Assembly (NCBI GenBank): GCA_028752905.1
Contig: JAQNBH010000048.1
Location: forward strand, 970,965 to 1,034,964
DNA length: 64,000 nucleotides
Reading direction: 5' to 3'
Source of the DNA: Cladorhizidae sp. MBARI D1340-BT2
Lineage: Eukaryota > Porifera > Demospongiae > Poecilosclerida > Cladorhizidae
The stretch's first letter is position 1. Every line of letters starts with the position of its first letter. Of this stretch, positions 27,378 through 41,453 are shown in pieces. The notes beneath the pieces are model-generated. The model was not told where the DNA came from. It was given only the letters and a program-made list of their open reading frames with translations, and searched no databases. The position numbers and the translations under genes were made by a program.

Positions 27378-30300
27378 TTCACTGGCAGGCCACCGCTTTG
27401 GCAACTGGAAAACGCCAGGAAAGATCGCAAACCTTACCACTTCAAATCACCATAACTTGCTAATACTTAGAGTACTCAAATTTTGGCACGTACAAAAGAC
27501 AGATAATTAGAAGGGCTATCCGGTGATATAAATATTATCTCTTTGGGGTAAAGTGTTGAAAAGTTATGAGCTTTACGGCAAAATAACAAGATTTTTGGGG
27601 GGAAAATGAGAAACATATAGACCAAATTAGGGCAAATATCAAGATAGAGAACACACAATGAAACCTATCATTCGAATCATATCAAGTCCATTACAGTGAA
27701 GTGTGCAGAATATTATGGATGTTTGATATCAACAGAGAGCACAGGGAGAGACCTATCTTAATAGCTATATATCAAGTTTATACAGTGAAGTGTGGAGAAT
27801 CTATGAAGCTAACCTGTTTAGCATCAAGATAGAGAACACATAGAGAAACCTATCTTGTGATTCTATGTATGCAGAATATATGGATGTTTGGTATCAAGAG
27901 AGAGAACAGAGAGAGGCCTACCTTTAGAGCTATATATCAAGTCTATTCAGTGAAGTGTGGAGAATCTATGAAGCTAACATGTTCAGCTCAAGATAGAGAA
28001 CACTGAGAGATACCTATCTTGCAAGTCCATTACAGTGAAGTGTGCAGAATATATGGATGTTTGGTATCAAGAGAGAGCACTTAGAGAGTCCTATCTTAAT
28101 AGCTATACATCAAGTCTATTCAGAGAAGTGTGGATAATCTACGAAACTAACATGTTTAGCATCAAGTAAGAGTACAATTCATAACTGCCCTAATTAACAA
28201 GACCAAAGTCCCAGATTTTGTCAACTGATAGAGAAGGCCCTTATCTGCAACATGTCAACAGATTATCAATAAATGTAGTGGTTTTTCACTGGCAGGCCAC
28301 CGCTTTGGCAACTGGAAAACGCCAGGAAAGATCGCAAACCTAACCACTTCAAATCACCATAACTTGCTAATACTTAGAGTACTCAAAATTTTGGCACGTA
28401 CAAAAGACAGATAATTAGAAGGGCTATCCGGTGATATAAAAATTATCTTTTTTGGGTAAAGTGTAGAACAGTTATGAGCTTTACGGCAAAATAACAAGAT
28501 TTTTGGGGGGAAAATGAGAAACATATAGACCAAATTAGGGCAAATATCAAGATAGAGAACACACAATGAAACCTATCATTCGAATCATATCAAGTCCATT
28601 ACAGTGAAGTGTGCAGAATATTATGGATGTTTGATATCAACAGAGAGCACCGGGAGAGACCTATCTTAATAGCTATATATCAAGTTTATACAGTGAAGTG
28701 TGGAGAATCTATGAAGCTAACCTGTTTAGCATCAAGATAGAGAACACATAGAGAAACCTATCTTGTGATTCTATGTATGCAGAATATACGGATGTTTGGT
28801 ATCAAGAGAGAGAACAGAGAGAGGCCTACCTTTAGAGCTATATATCAAGTCTATTCAGTGAAGTGTGGAGAATCTATGAAGCTAACATGTTCAGCTCAAG
28901 ATAGAGAACACTGAGAGATACCTATCTTGCAAGTCCATTACAGTGAAGTGTGCAGAATATATGGATGTTTGGTATCAAGAGAGAGCACTTAGAGAGTCCT
29001 ATCTTAATAGCTATACATCAAGTCTATTCAGTGAAGTGTGGATAATCTACGAAGCTAACATGTTTAGCATCAAGTAAGTGTACAATTCATAACTGCCCTA
29101 ATTAACAAGACCAAAGTCCCAGATTTTGTCAACTGATAGAGAAGGCCCTTATCTGCAACATGTCAACAGATTATCAATAAATGTAGTGGTTTTTCACTGG
29201 CAGGCCACCGCTTTGGCAACTGGAAAACGCCAGGAAAGATCGCAAACCTTACCACTTCAAATCACCATAACTTGCTAATACTTAGAGTACTCAAAATTTT
29301 GGCACGTACAAAAGACAGATAATTAGAAGGGCTATCCGGTGATATAAACATTATCTTTTTTGGATAAAGTGTAGAAAAGTTATGAGCTTTACGGCAAAAT
29401 AACAAGATTTTGGGGGGGAAAATGAGAAACATATAGACCAAATTAGGGCAAATATCAAGATAGAGAACACACAATGAAACCTATCATTCGAATCATATCA
29501 AGTCCATTACAGTGAAGTGTGCAGAATATTATGGATGTTTGATATCAACAGAGAGCACAGGGAGAGACCTATCTTAATAGCTATATATCAAGTTTATACA
29601 GTGAAGTGTGGAGAATCTATGAAGCTAACCTGTTTAGCATCAAGATAGAGAACACATAGAGAAACCTATCTTGTGATTCTATGTATGCAGAATATACGGA
29701 TGTTTGGTATCAAGAGAGAGAACAGAGAGAGGCCTACCTTTAGAGCTATATATCAAGTCTATTCAGTGAAGTGTGGAGAATCTATGAAGCTAACATGTTT
29801 AGCTCAAGATAGAGAACACTGAGAGATACCTATCTTGCAAGTCCATTACAGTGAAGTGTGCAGAATATATGGATGTTTGGTATCAAGAGAGAGCACTTAG
29901 AGAGTCCTATCTTAATAGCTATACATCAAGTCTATTCAGAGAAGTGTGGATAATCTACGAAGCTAACATGTTTAGCATCAAGTAAGAGTACAATTCATAA
30001 CTGCCCTAATTAACAAGACCAAAGTCCCAGATTTTGTCAACTGATAGAGAAGGCCCTTATCTGCAACATGTCAACAGATTATCAATAAATGTAGTGGTTT
30101 TTCACTGGCAGGCCACCGCTTTGGCAACTGGAAAACGCCAGGAAAGATCGCAAACCTTACCACTTCAAATCACCATAACTTGCTAATACTTAGTGTACTC
30201 AAAATTTTGGTACGTACAAAAGACAGATAATTAGAAGGGCTATCCGGTGATATAAAAATTATCTTTTTTGGGTAAAGTGTATAAAAGTTATGAGCTTTAC

Positions 30301-33300
30301 GGCAAAATAACAAGATTTTGGATGGGAAAATGAGAAACATATAGACCAAATTAGGGCAAATATCAAGATAGAGAACACACAATGAAACCTATCATTCGAA
30401 TCATATCAAGTCCATTACAGTGAAGTGTGCAGAATATTATGGATGTTTGATATCAACAGAGAGCACCGGGAGAGACCTATCTTAATAGCTATATATCAAG
30501 TTTATACAGTGAAGTGTGGAGAATCTATGAAGCTAACCTGTTTAGCATCAAGATAGAGAACACATAGAGAAACCTATCTTGTGATTCTATGTATGCAGAA
30601 TATACGGATGTTTGGTATCAAGAGAGAGAACAGAGAGAGGCCTACCTTTAGAGCTATATATCAAGTCTATTCAGTGAAGTGTGGAGAATCTATGAAGCTA
30701 ACATGTTCAGCTCAAGATAGAGAACACTGAGAGATACCTATCTTGCAAGTCCATTACAGTGAAGTGTGCAGAATATATGGATGTTTGGTATCAAGAGAGA
30801 GCACTTAGAGAGTCCTATCTTAATAGCTATACATCAAGTCTATTCAGTGAAGTGTGGATAATCTACGAAACTAACATGTTTAGCATCAAGTAAGAGTACA
30901 ATTCATAACTGCGCTAATTAACAAGACCAAAGTCCCAGATTTTGTCAACTGATAGAGAAGGCCCTTATCTGCAACATGTCAACAGATTATCAATAAATGT
31001 AGTGGTTTTGCACTGGCAGGCCACCGCTTTGGCAACTGGAAAACGCCAGGAAAGATCGCAAACCTTACCACTTCAAATCACCATAACTTGCTAATACTTA
31101 GAGTACTCAAATTTTGGCACGTACAAAAGACAGATAATTAGAAGGGCTATCCGGTGATATAAATATTATCTCTTTGGGGTAAAGTGTTGAAAAGTTATGA
31201 GCTTTACGGCAAAATAACAAGATTTTTGGGGGGAAAATGAGAAACATATAGACCAAATTAGGGCAAATATCAAGATAGAGAACACACAATGAAACCTATC
31301 ATTCGAATCATATCAAGTCCATTACAGTGAAGTGTGCAGAATATTATGGATGTTTGATATCAACAGAGAGCACAGGGAGAGACCTATCTTAATAGCTATA
31401 TATCAAGTTTATACAGTGAAGTGTGGAGAATCTATGAAGCTAACCTGTTTAGCATCAAGATAGAGAACACATAGAGAAACCTATCTTGTGATTCTATGTA
31501 TGCAGAATATATGGATGTTTGGTATCAAGAGAGAGAACAGAGAGAGGCCTACCTTTAGAGCTATATATCAAGTCTATTCAGTGAAGTGTGGAGAATCTAT
31601 GAAGCTAACATGTTCAGCTCAAGATAGAGAACACTGAGAGATACCTATCTTGCAAGTCCATTACAGTGAAGTGTGCAGAATATATGGATGTTTGGTATCA
31701 AGAGAGAGCACTTAGAGAGTCCTATCTTAATAGCTATACATCAAGTCTATTCAGAGAAGTGTGGATAATCTACGAAACTAACATGTTTAGCATCAAGTAA
31801 GAGTACAATTCATAACTGCCCTAATTAACAAGACCAAAGTCCCAGATTTTGTCAACTGATAGAGAAGGCCCTTATCTGCAACATGTCAACAGATTATCAA
31901 TAAATGTAGTGGTTTTTCACTGGCAGGCCACCGCTTTGGCAACTGGAAAACGCCAGGAAAGATCGCAAACCTAACCACTTCAAATCACCATAACTTGCTA
32001 ATACTTAGAGTACTCAAAATTTTGGCACGTACAAAAGACAGATAATTAGAAGGGCTATCCGGTGATATAAAAATTATCTTTTTTGGGTAAAGTGTAGAAC
32101 AGTTATGAGCTTTACGGCAAAATAACAAGATTTTTGGGGGGAAAATGAGAAACATATAGACCAAATTAGGGCAAATATCAAGATAGAGAACACACAATGA
32201 AACCTATCATTCGAATCATATCAAGTCCATTACAGTGAAGTGTGCAGAATATTATGGATGTTTGATATCAACAGAGAGCACCGGGAGAGACCTATCTTAA
32301 TAGCTATATATCAAGTTTATACAGTGAAGTGTGGAGAATCTATGAAGCTAACCTGTTTAGCATCAAGATAGAGAACACATAGAGAAACCTATCTTGTGAT
32401 TCTATGTATGCAGAATATACGGATGTTTGGTATCAAGAGAGAGAACAGAGAGAGGCCTACCTTTAGAGCTATATATCAAGTCTATTCAGTGAAGTGTGGA
32501 GAATCTATGAAGCTAACATGTTCAGCTCAAGATAGAGAACACTGAGAGATACCTATCTTGCAAGTCCATTACAGTGAAGTGTGCAGAATATATGGATGTT
32601 TGGTATCAAGAGAGAGCACTTAGAGAGTCCTATCTTAATAGCTATACATCAAGTCTATTCAGTGAAGTGTGGATAATCTACGAAGCTAACATGTTTAGCA
32701 TCAAGTAAGTGTACAATTCATAACTGCCCTAATTAACAAGACCAAAGTCCCAGATTTTGTCAACTGATAGAGAAGGCCCTTATCTGCAACATGTCAACAG
32801 ATTATCAATAAATGTAGTGGTTTTTCACTGGCAGGCCACCGCTTTGGCAACTGGAAAACGCCAGGAAAGATCGCAAACCTTACCACTTCAAATCACCATA
32901 ACTTGCTAATACTTAGAGTACTCAAAATTTTGGCACGTACAAAAGACAGATAATTAGAAGGGCTATCCGGTGATATAAACATTATCTTTTTTGGATAAAG
33001 TGTAGAAAAGTTATGAGCTTTACGGCAAAATAACAAGATTTTGGGGGGGAAAATGAGAAACATATAGACCAAATTAGGGCAAATATCAAGATAGAGAACA
33101 CACAATGAAACCTATCATTCGAATCATATCAAGTCCATTACAGTGAAGTGTGCAGAATATTATGGATGTTTGATATCAACAGAGAGCACAGGGAGAGACC
33201 TATCTTAATAGCTATATATCAAGTTTATACAGTGAAGTGTGGAGAATCTATGAAGCTAACCTGTTTAGCATCAAGATAGAGAACACATAGAGAAACCTAT

Positions 33301-34639
33301 CTTGTGATTCTATGTATGCAGAATATACGGATGTTTGGTATCAAGAGAGAGAACAGAGAGAGGCCTACCTTTAGAGCTATATATCAAGTCTATTCAGTGA
33401 AGTGTGGAGAATCTATGAAGCTAACATGTTTAGCTCAAGATAGAGAACACTGAGAGATACCTATCTTGCAAGTCCATTACAGTGAAGTGTGCAGAATATA
33501 TGGATGTTTGGTATCAAGAGAGAGCACTTAGAGAGTCCTATCTTAATAGCTATACATCAAGTCTATTCAGAGAAGTGTGGATAATCTACGAAGCTAACAT
33601 GTTTAGCATCAAGTAAGAGTACAATTCATAACTGCCCTAATTAACAAGACCAAAGTCCCAGATTTTGTCAACTGATAGAGAAGGCCCTTATCTGCAACAT
33701 GTCAACAGATTATCAATAAATGTAGTGGTTTTTCACTGGCAGGCCACCGCTTTGGCAACTGGAAAACGCCAGGAAAGATCGCAAACCTTACCACTTCAAA
33801 TCACCATAACTTGCTAATACTTAGTGTACTCAAAATTTTGGTACGTACAAAAGACAGATAATTAGAAGGGCTATCCGGTGATATAAAAATTATCTTTTTT
33901 GGGTAAAGTGTATAAAAGTTATGAGCTTTACGGCAAAATAACAAGATTTTGGATGGGAAAATGAGAAACATATAGACCAAATTAGGGCAAATATCAAGAT
34001 AGAGAACACACAATGAAACCTATCATTCGAATCATATCAAGTCCATTACAGTGAAGTGTGCAGAATATTATGGATGTTTGATATCAACAGAGAGCACCGG
34101 GAGAGACCTATCTTAATAGCTATATATCAAGTTTATACAGTGAAGTGTGGAGAATCTATGAAGCTAACCTGTTTAGCATCAAGATAGAGAACACATAGAG
34201 AAACCTATCTTGTGATTCTATGTATGCAGAATATACGGATGTTTGGTATCAAGAGAGAGAACAGAGAGAGGCCTACCTTTAGAGCTATATATCAAGTCTA
34301 TTCAGTGAAGTGTGGAGAATCTATGAAGCTAACATGTTCAGCTCAAGATAGAGAACACTGAGAGATACCTATCTTGCAAGTCCATTACAGTGAAGTGTGC
34401 AGAATATATGGATGTTTGGTATCAAGAGAGAGCACTTAGAGAGTCCTATCTTAATAGCTATACATCAAGTCTATTCAGTGAAGTGTGGATAATCTACGAA
34501 ACTAACATGTTTAGCATCAAGTAAGAGTACAATTCATAACTGCGCTAATTAACAAGACCAAAGTCCCAGATTTTGTCAACTGATAGAGAAGGCCCTTATC
34601 TGCAACATGTCAACAGATTATCAATAAATGTAGTGGTTT
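27378..34639. repeat. 3631-bp tandem segmental duplication (four units, two copies)
   Basis: The copies are approximately 27378-31008 and 31009-34639. Shared markers in matching order include ATATGGATG in A2 (27880 and 31511), CAGAGAAGTGTGG, GTAAGTGTAC, TAAACATTATC, TTAGTGTACTC, TTGGATGGGAAAA and GGTTTTGCACTGG. The edges are estimated from where the markers stop agreeing. Confidence 0.85.
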
Positions 34640-34900
34640 TGCACTGGCAGGCCACCGCTTTGGCAACTGGAAAACGCCAGGAAAGATCGCAAACCTTACC
34701 ACTTCAAATCACCATAACTTGCTAATACTTAGTGTACTCAAAATTTTGGCACTTACAAAAGACAGATAATTAGAAGGGCTATCCGGTGATATAAATATTT
34801 TCTTTTTTGGGTAAAGTGTAGAACAGTTATGAGCTTTACGGCAAAATAACAAGATTTTGGGGGGAGAAATGAGAAACATGTAGACCAAATTAGGGCAAAT

Positions 34901-35635
34901 ATCAAGATAGAGAACACACAATGAAACCTATCATTCGAATCATATCAAGTCCATTACAGTGAAGTGTGCAGAATATTATGGATGTTTGATATCAACAGAG
35001 AGCACAGGGAGAGACCTATCTTAATAGCTATATATCAAGTTTATACAGTGAAGTGTGGAGAATCTATGAAGCTAACCTGTTTAGCATCAAGATAGAGAAC
35101 ACATAGAGAAACCTATCTTGTGATTCTATGTATGCAGAATATACGGATGTTTGGTATCAAGAGAGAGCACTTAGAGAGTCCTATCTTAATAGCTATACAT
35201 CAAGTCTATTCAGTGAAGTGTGGATAATCTACGAAACTAACATGTTTAGCATCAAGTAAGAGTACAATTCATAACTGCGCTAATTAACAAGACCAAAGTC
35301 CCAGATTTTGTCAACTGATAGAGAAGGCCCTTATCTGCAACATGTCAACAGATTATCAATAAATGTAGTGGTTTTTCACTGGCAGGCCACCGCTTTGGCA
35401 ACTGGAAAACGCCAGGAAAGATCGCAAACCTTACCACTTCAAATCACCATAACTTGCTAATACTTAGTGTACTCAAAATTTTGGTACGTACAAAAGACAG
35501 ATAATTAGAAGGGCTATCCGGTGATATAAAAATTATCTTTTTTGGGTAAAGTGTATAAAAGTTATGAGCTTTACGGCAAAATAACAAGATTTTGGATGGG
35601 AAAATGAGAAACATATAGACCAAATTAGGGCAAAT
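34901..35635. repeat. Short satellite unit, 735 bp
   Basis: The unit lacks 173 bp between the GCAGAATATACGG stretch of A2 and the GCAGAATATATGG stretch of A3. A2 runs directly into the GAGAGAGCACTTAGAGAGTC end of A3. It is the first short unit along the window. Confidence 0.95.
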
Positions 35636-38359
35636 ATCAAGATAGAGAACACACAATGAAACCTATCATTCGAATCATATCAAGTCCATTACAGTGAAGT
35701 GTGCAGAATATTATGGATGTTTGATATCAACAGAGAGCACCGGGAGAGACCTATCTTAATAGCTATATATCAAGTTTATACAGTGAAGTGTGGAGAATCT
35801 ATGAAGCTAACCTGTTTAGCATCAAGATAGAGAACACATAGAGAAACCTATCTTGTGATTCTATGTATGCAGAATATACGGATGTTTGGTATCAAGAGAG
35901 AGAACAGAGAGAGGCCTACCTTTAGAGCTATATATCAAGTCTATTGAGTGAAGTGTGGAGAATCTATGAAGCTAACATGTTCAGCTCAAGATAGAGAACA
36001 CTGAGAGATACCTATCTTGCAAGTCCATTACAGTGAAGTGTGCAGAATATATGGATGTTTGGTATCAAGAGAGAGCACTTAGAGAGTCCTATCTTAATAG
36101 CTATACATCAAGTCTATTCAGTGAAGTGTGGATAATCTACGAAGCTAACATGTTTAGCATCAAGTAAGTGTACAATTCATAACTGCCCTAATTAACAAGA
36201 CCAAAGTCCCAGATTTTGTCAACTGATAGAGAAGGCCCTTATCTGCAACATGTCAACAGATTATCAATAAATGTAGTGGTTTTTCACTGGCAGGCCACCG
36301 CTTTGGCAACTGGAAAACGCCAGGAAAGATCGCAAACCTTACCACTTCAAATCACCATAACTTGCTAATACTTAGAGTACTCAAAATTTTGGCACGTACA
36401 AAAGACAGATAATTAGAAGGGCTATCCGGTGATATAAACATTATCTTTTTTGGATAAAGTGTAGAAAAGTTATGAGCTTTACGGCAAAATAACAAGATTT
36501 TGGGGGGGAAAATGAGAAACATATAGACCAAATTAGGGCAAATATCAAGATAGAGAACACACAATGAAACCTATCATTCGAATCATATCAAGTCCATTAC
36601 AGTGAAGTGTGCAGAATATTATGGATGTTTGATATCAACAGAGAGCACAGGGAGAGACCTATCTTAATAGCTATATATCAAGTTTATACAGTGAAGTGTG
36701 GAGAATCTATGAAGCTAACCTGTTTAGCATCAAGATAGAGAACACATAGAGAAACCTATCTTGTGATTCTATGTATGCAGAATATACGGATGTTTGGTAT
36801 CAAGAGAGAGAACAGAGAGAGGCCTACCTTTAGAGCTATATATCAAGTCTATTCAGTGAAGTGTGGAGAATCTATGAAGCTAACATGTTTAGCTCAAGAT
36901 AGAGAACACTGAGAGATACCTATCTTGCAAGTCCATTACAGTGAAGTGTGCAGAATATATGGATGTTTGGTATCAAGAGAGAGCACTTAGAGAGTCCTAT
37001 CTTAATAGCTATACATCAAGTCTATTCAGAGAAGTGTGGATAATCTACGAAGCTAACATGTTTAGCATCAAGTAAGAGTACAATTCATAACTGCCCTAAT
37101 TAACAAGACCAAAGTCCCAGATTTTGTCAACTGATAGAGAAGGCCCTTATCTGCAACATGTCAACAGATTATCAATAAATGTAGTGGTTTTTCACTGGCA
37201 GGCCACCGCTTTGGCAACTGGAAAACGCCAGGAAAGATCGCAAACCTTACCACTTCAAATCACCATAACTTGCTAATACTTAGTGTACTCAAAATTTTGG
37301 TACGTACAAAAGACAGATAATTAGAAGGGCTATCCGGTGATATAAAAATTATCTTTTTTGGGTAAAGTGTATAAAAGTTATGAGCTTTACGGCAAAATAA
37401 CAAGATTTTGGATGGGAAAATGAGAAACATATAGACCAAATTAGGGCAAATATCAAGATAGAGAACACACAATGAAACCTATCATTCGAATCATATCAAG
37501 TCCATTACAGTGAAGTGTGCAGAATATTATGGATGTTTGATATCAACAGAGAGCACCGGGAGAGACCTATCTTAATAGCTATATATCAAGTTTATACAGT
37601 GAAGTGTGGAGAATCTATGAAGCTAACCTGTTTAGCATCAAGATAGAGAACACATAGAGAAACCTATCTTGTGATTCTATGTATGCAGAATATACGGATG
37701 TTTGGTATCAAGAGAGAGAACAGAGAGAGGCCTACCTTTAGAGCTATATATCAAGTCTATTCAGTGAAGTGTGGAGAATCTATGAAGCTAACATGTTCAG
37801 CTCAAGATAGAGAACACTGAGAGATACCTATCTTGCAAGTCCATTACAGTGAAGTGTGCAGAATATATGGATGTTTGGTATCAAGAGAGAGCACTTAGAG
37901 AGTCCTATCTTAATAGCTATACATCAAGTCTATTCAGTGAAGTGTGGATAATCTACGAAACTAACATGTTTAGCATCAAGTAAGAGTACAATTCATAACT
38001 GCGCTAATTAACAAGACCAAAGTCCCAGATTTTGTCAACTGATAGAGAAGGCCCTTATCTGCAACATGTCAACAGATTATCAATAAATGTAGTGGTTTTG
38101 CACTGGCAGGCCACCGCTTTGGCAACTGGAAAACGCCAGGAAAGATCGCAAACCTTACCACTTCAAATCACCATAACTTGCTAATACTTAGTGTACTCAA
38201 AATTTTGGCACTTACAAAAGACAGATAATTAGAAGGGCTATCCGGTGATATAAATATTTTCTTTTTTGGGTAAAGTGTAGAACAGTTATGAGCTTTACGG
38301 CAAAATAACAAGATTTTGGGGGGAGAAATGAGAAACATGTAGACCAAATTAGGGCAAAT

Positions 38360-39094
38360 ATCAAGATAGAGAACACACAATGAAACCTATCATTCGAATC
38401 ATATCAAGTCCATTACAGTGAAGTGTGCAGAATATTATGGATGTTTGATATCAACAGAGAGCACAGGGAGAGACCTATCTTAATAGCTATATATCAAGTT
38501 TATACAGTGAAGTGTGGAGAATCTATGAAGCTAACCTGTTTAGCATCAAGATAGAGAACACATAGAGAAACCTATCTTGTGATTCTATGTATGCAGAATA
38601 TACGGATGTTTGGTATCAAGAGAGAGCACTTAGAGAGTCCTATCTTAATAGCTATACATCAAGTCTATTCAGTGAAGTGTGGATAATCTACGAAACTAAC
38701 ATGTTTAGCATCAAGTAAGAGTACAATTCATAACTGCGCTAATTAACAAGACCAAAGTCCCAGATTTTGTCAACTGATAGAGAAGGCCCTTATCTGCAAC
38801 ATGTCAACAGATTATCAATAAATGTAGTGGTTTTTCACTGGCAGGCCACCGCTTTGGCAACTGGAAAACGCCAGGAAAGATCGCAAACCTTACCACTTCA
38901 AATCACCATAACTTGCTAATACTTAGTGTACTCAAAATTTTGGTACGTACAAAAGACAGATAATTAGAAGGGCTATCCGGTGATATAAAAATTATCTTTT
39001 TTGGGTAAAGTGTATAAAAGTTATGAGCTTTACGGCAAAATAACAAGATTTTGGATGGGAAAATGAGAAACATATAGACCAAATTAGGGCAAAT
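38360..39094. repeat. Short satellite unit, 735 bp
   Basis: It has the same 173-bp A2/A3 deletion as the unit at 34901. It lies exactly 3459 bp from that unit and is its duplicate. Confidence 0.95.
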
Positions 39095-40002
39095 ATCAAG
39101 ATAGAGAACACACAATGAAACCTATCATTCGAATCATATCAAGTCCATTACAGTGAAGTGTGCAGAATATTATGGATGTTTGATATCAACAGAGAGCACC
39201 GGGAGAGACCTATCTTAATAGCTATATATCAAGTTTATACAGTGAAGTGTGGAGAATCTATGAAGCTAACCTGTTTAGCATCAAGATAGAGAACACATAG
39301 AGAAACCTATCTTGTGATTCTATGTATGCAGAATATACGGATGTTTGGTATCAAGAGAGAGAACAGAGAGAGGCCTACCTTTAGAGCTATATATCAAGTC
39401 TATTGAGTGAAGTGTGGAGAATCTATGAAGCTAACATGTTCAGCTCAAGATAGAGAACACTGAGAGATACCTATCTTGCAAGTCCATTACAGTGAAGTGT
39501 GCAGAATATATGGATGTTTGGTATCAAGAGAGAGCACTTAGAGAGTCCTATCTTAATAGCTATACATCAAGTCTATTCAGTGAAGTGTGGATAATCTACG
39601 AAACTAACATGTTTAGCATCAAGTAAGAGTACAATTCATAACTGCGCTAATTAACAAGACCAAAGTCCCAGATTTTGTCAACTGATAGAGAAGGCCCTTA
39701 TCTGCAACATGTCAACAGATTATCAATAAATGTAGTGGTTTTTCACTGGCAGGCCACCGCTTTGGCAACTGGAAAACGCCAGGAAAGATCGCAAACCTTA
39801 CCACTTCAAATCACCATAACTTGCTAATACTTAGTGTACTCAAAATTTTGGCACGTACAAAAGACAGATAATTAGAAGGGCTATCCGGTGATATAAATAT
39901 TTTCTTTTTTGGGTAAAGTGTAGAACAGTTATGAGCTTTACGGCAAAATAACAAGATTTTGGGGGGAGAAATGAGAAACATGTAGACCAAATTAGGGCAA
40001 AT

Positions 40003-40737
40003 ATCAAGATAGAGAACACACAATGAAACCTATCATTCGAATCATATCAAGTCCATTACAGTGAAGTGTGCAGAATATTATGGATGTTTGATATCAACAG
40101 AGAGCACAGGGAGAGACCTATCTTAATAGCTATATATCAAGTTTATACAGTGAAGTGTGGAGAATCTATGAAGCTAACCTGTTTAGCATCAAGATAGAGA
40201 ACACATAGAGAAACCTATCTTGTGATTCTATGTATGCAGAATATACGGATGTTTGGTATCAAGAGAGAGCACTTAGAGAGTCCTATCTTAATAGCTATAC
40301 ATCAAGTCTATTCAGTGAAGTGTGGATAATCTACGAAACTAACATGTTTAGCATCAAGTAAGAGTACAATTCATAACTGCGCTAATTAACAAGACCAAAG
40401 TCCCAGATTTTGTCAACTGATAGAGAAGGCCCTTATCTGCAACATGTCAACAGATTATCAATAAATGTAGTGGTTTTTCACTGGCAGGCCACCGCTTTGG
40501 CAACTGGAAAACGCCAGGAAAGATCGCAAACCTTACCACTTCAAATCACCATAACTTGCTAATACTTAGTGTACTCAAAATTTTGGTACGTACAAAAGAC
40601 AGATAATTAGAAGGGCTATCCGGTGATATAAAAATTATCTTTTTTGGGTAAAGTGTATAAAAGTTATGAGCTTTACGGCAAAATAACAAGATTTTGGATG
40701 GGAAAATGAGAAACATATAGACCAAATTAGGGCAAAT
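40003..40737. repeat. Short satellite unit, 735 bp
   Basis: It has the same 173-bp A2/A3 deletion. It lies 1643 bp (one long plus one short unit) after the short unit at 38360. Confidence 0.95.
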
Positions 40738-41453
40738 ATCAAGATAGAGAACACACAATGAAACCTATCATTCGAATCATATCAAGTCCATTACAGTGAA
40801 GTGTGCAGAATATTATGGATGTTTGATATCAACAGAGAGCACCGGGAGAGACCTATCTTAATAGCTATATATCAAGTTTATACAGTGAAGTGTGGAGAAT
40901 CTATGAAGCTAACCTGTTTAGCATCAAGATAGAGAACACATAGAGAAACCTATCTTGTGATTCTATGTATGCAGAATATACGGATGTTTGGTATCAAGAG
41001 AGAGAACAGAGAGAGGCCTACCTTTAGAGCTATATATCAAGTCTATTGAGTGAAGTGTGGAGAATCTATGAAGCTAACATGTTCAGCTCAAGATAGAGAA
41101 CACTGAGAGATACCTATCTTGCAAGTCCATTACAGTGAAGTGTGCAGAATATATGGATGTTTGGTATCAAGAGAGAGCACTTAGAGAGTCCTATCTTAAT
41201 AGCTATACATCAAGTCTATTCAGTGAAGTGTGGATAATCTACGAAACTAACATGTTTAGCATCAAGTAAGAGTACAATTCATAACTGCGCTAATTAACAA
41301 GACCAAAGTCCCAGATTTTGTCAACTGATAGAGAAGGCCCTTATCTGCAACATGTCAACAGATTATCAATAAATGTAGTGGTTTTTCACTGGCAGGCCAC
41401 CGCTTTGGCAACTGGAAAACGCCAGGAAAGATCGCAAACCTTACCACTTCAAA

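Larger units (their letters stand above)
32486..39599. repeat. 3459-bp tandem segmental duplication overlapping the 3631-bp one
   Basis: The period is three long units plus one short. Copies are approximately 32486-35944 and from 35945 to about 39599. Shared markers include the short unit itself, GGCACTTAC (34747 and 38206), TAAATATTTTC, GGGGGGAGAAATG, and CTATTGAGTG at the start of each new round (35941 and 39400). It must be younger than the 3631-bp event, because it duplicates part of that event's second copy. Confidence 0.82.
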
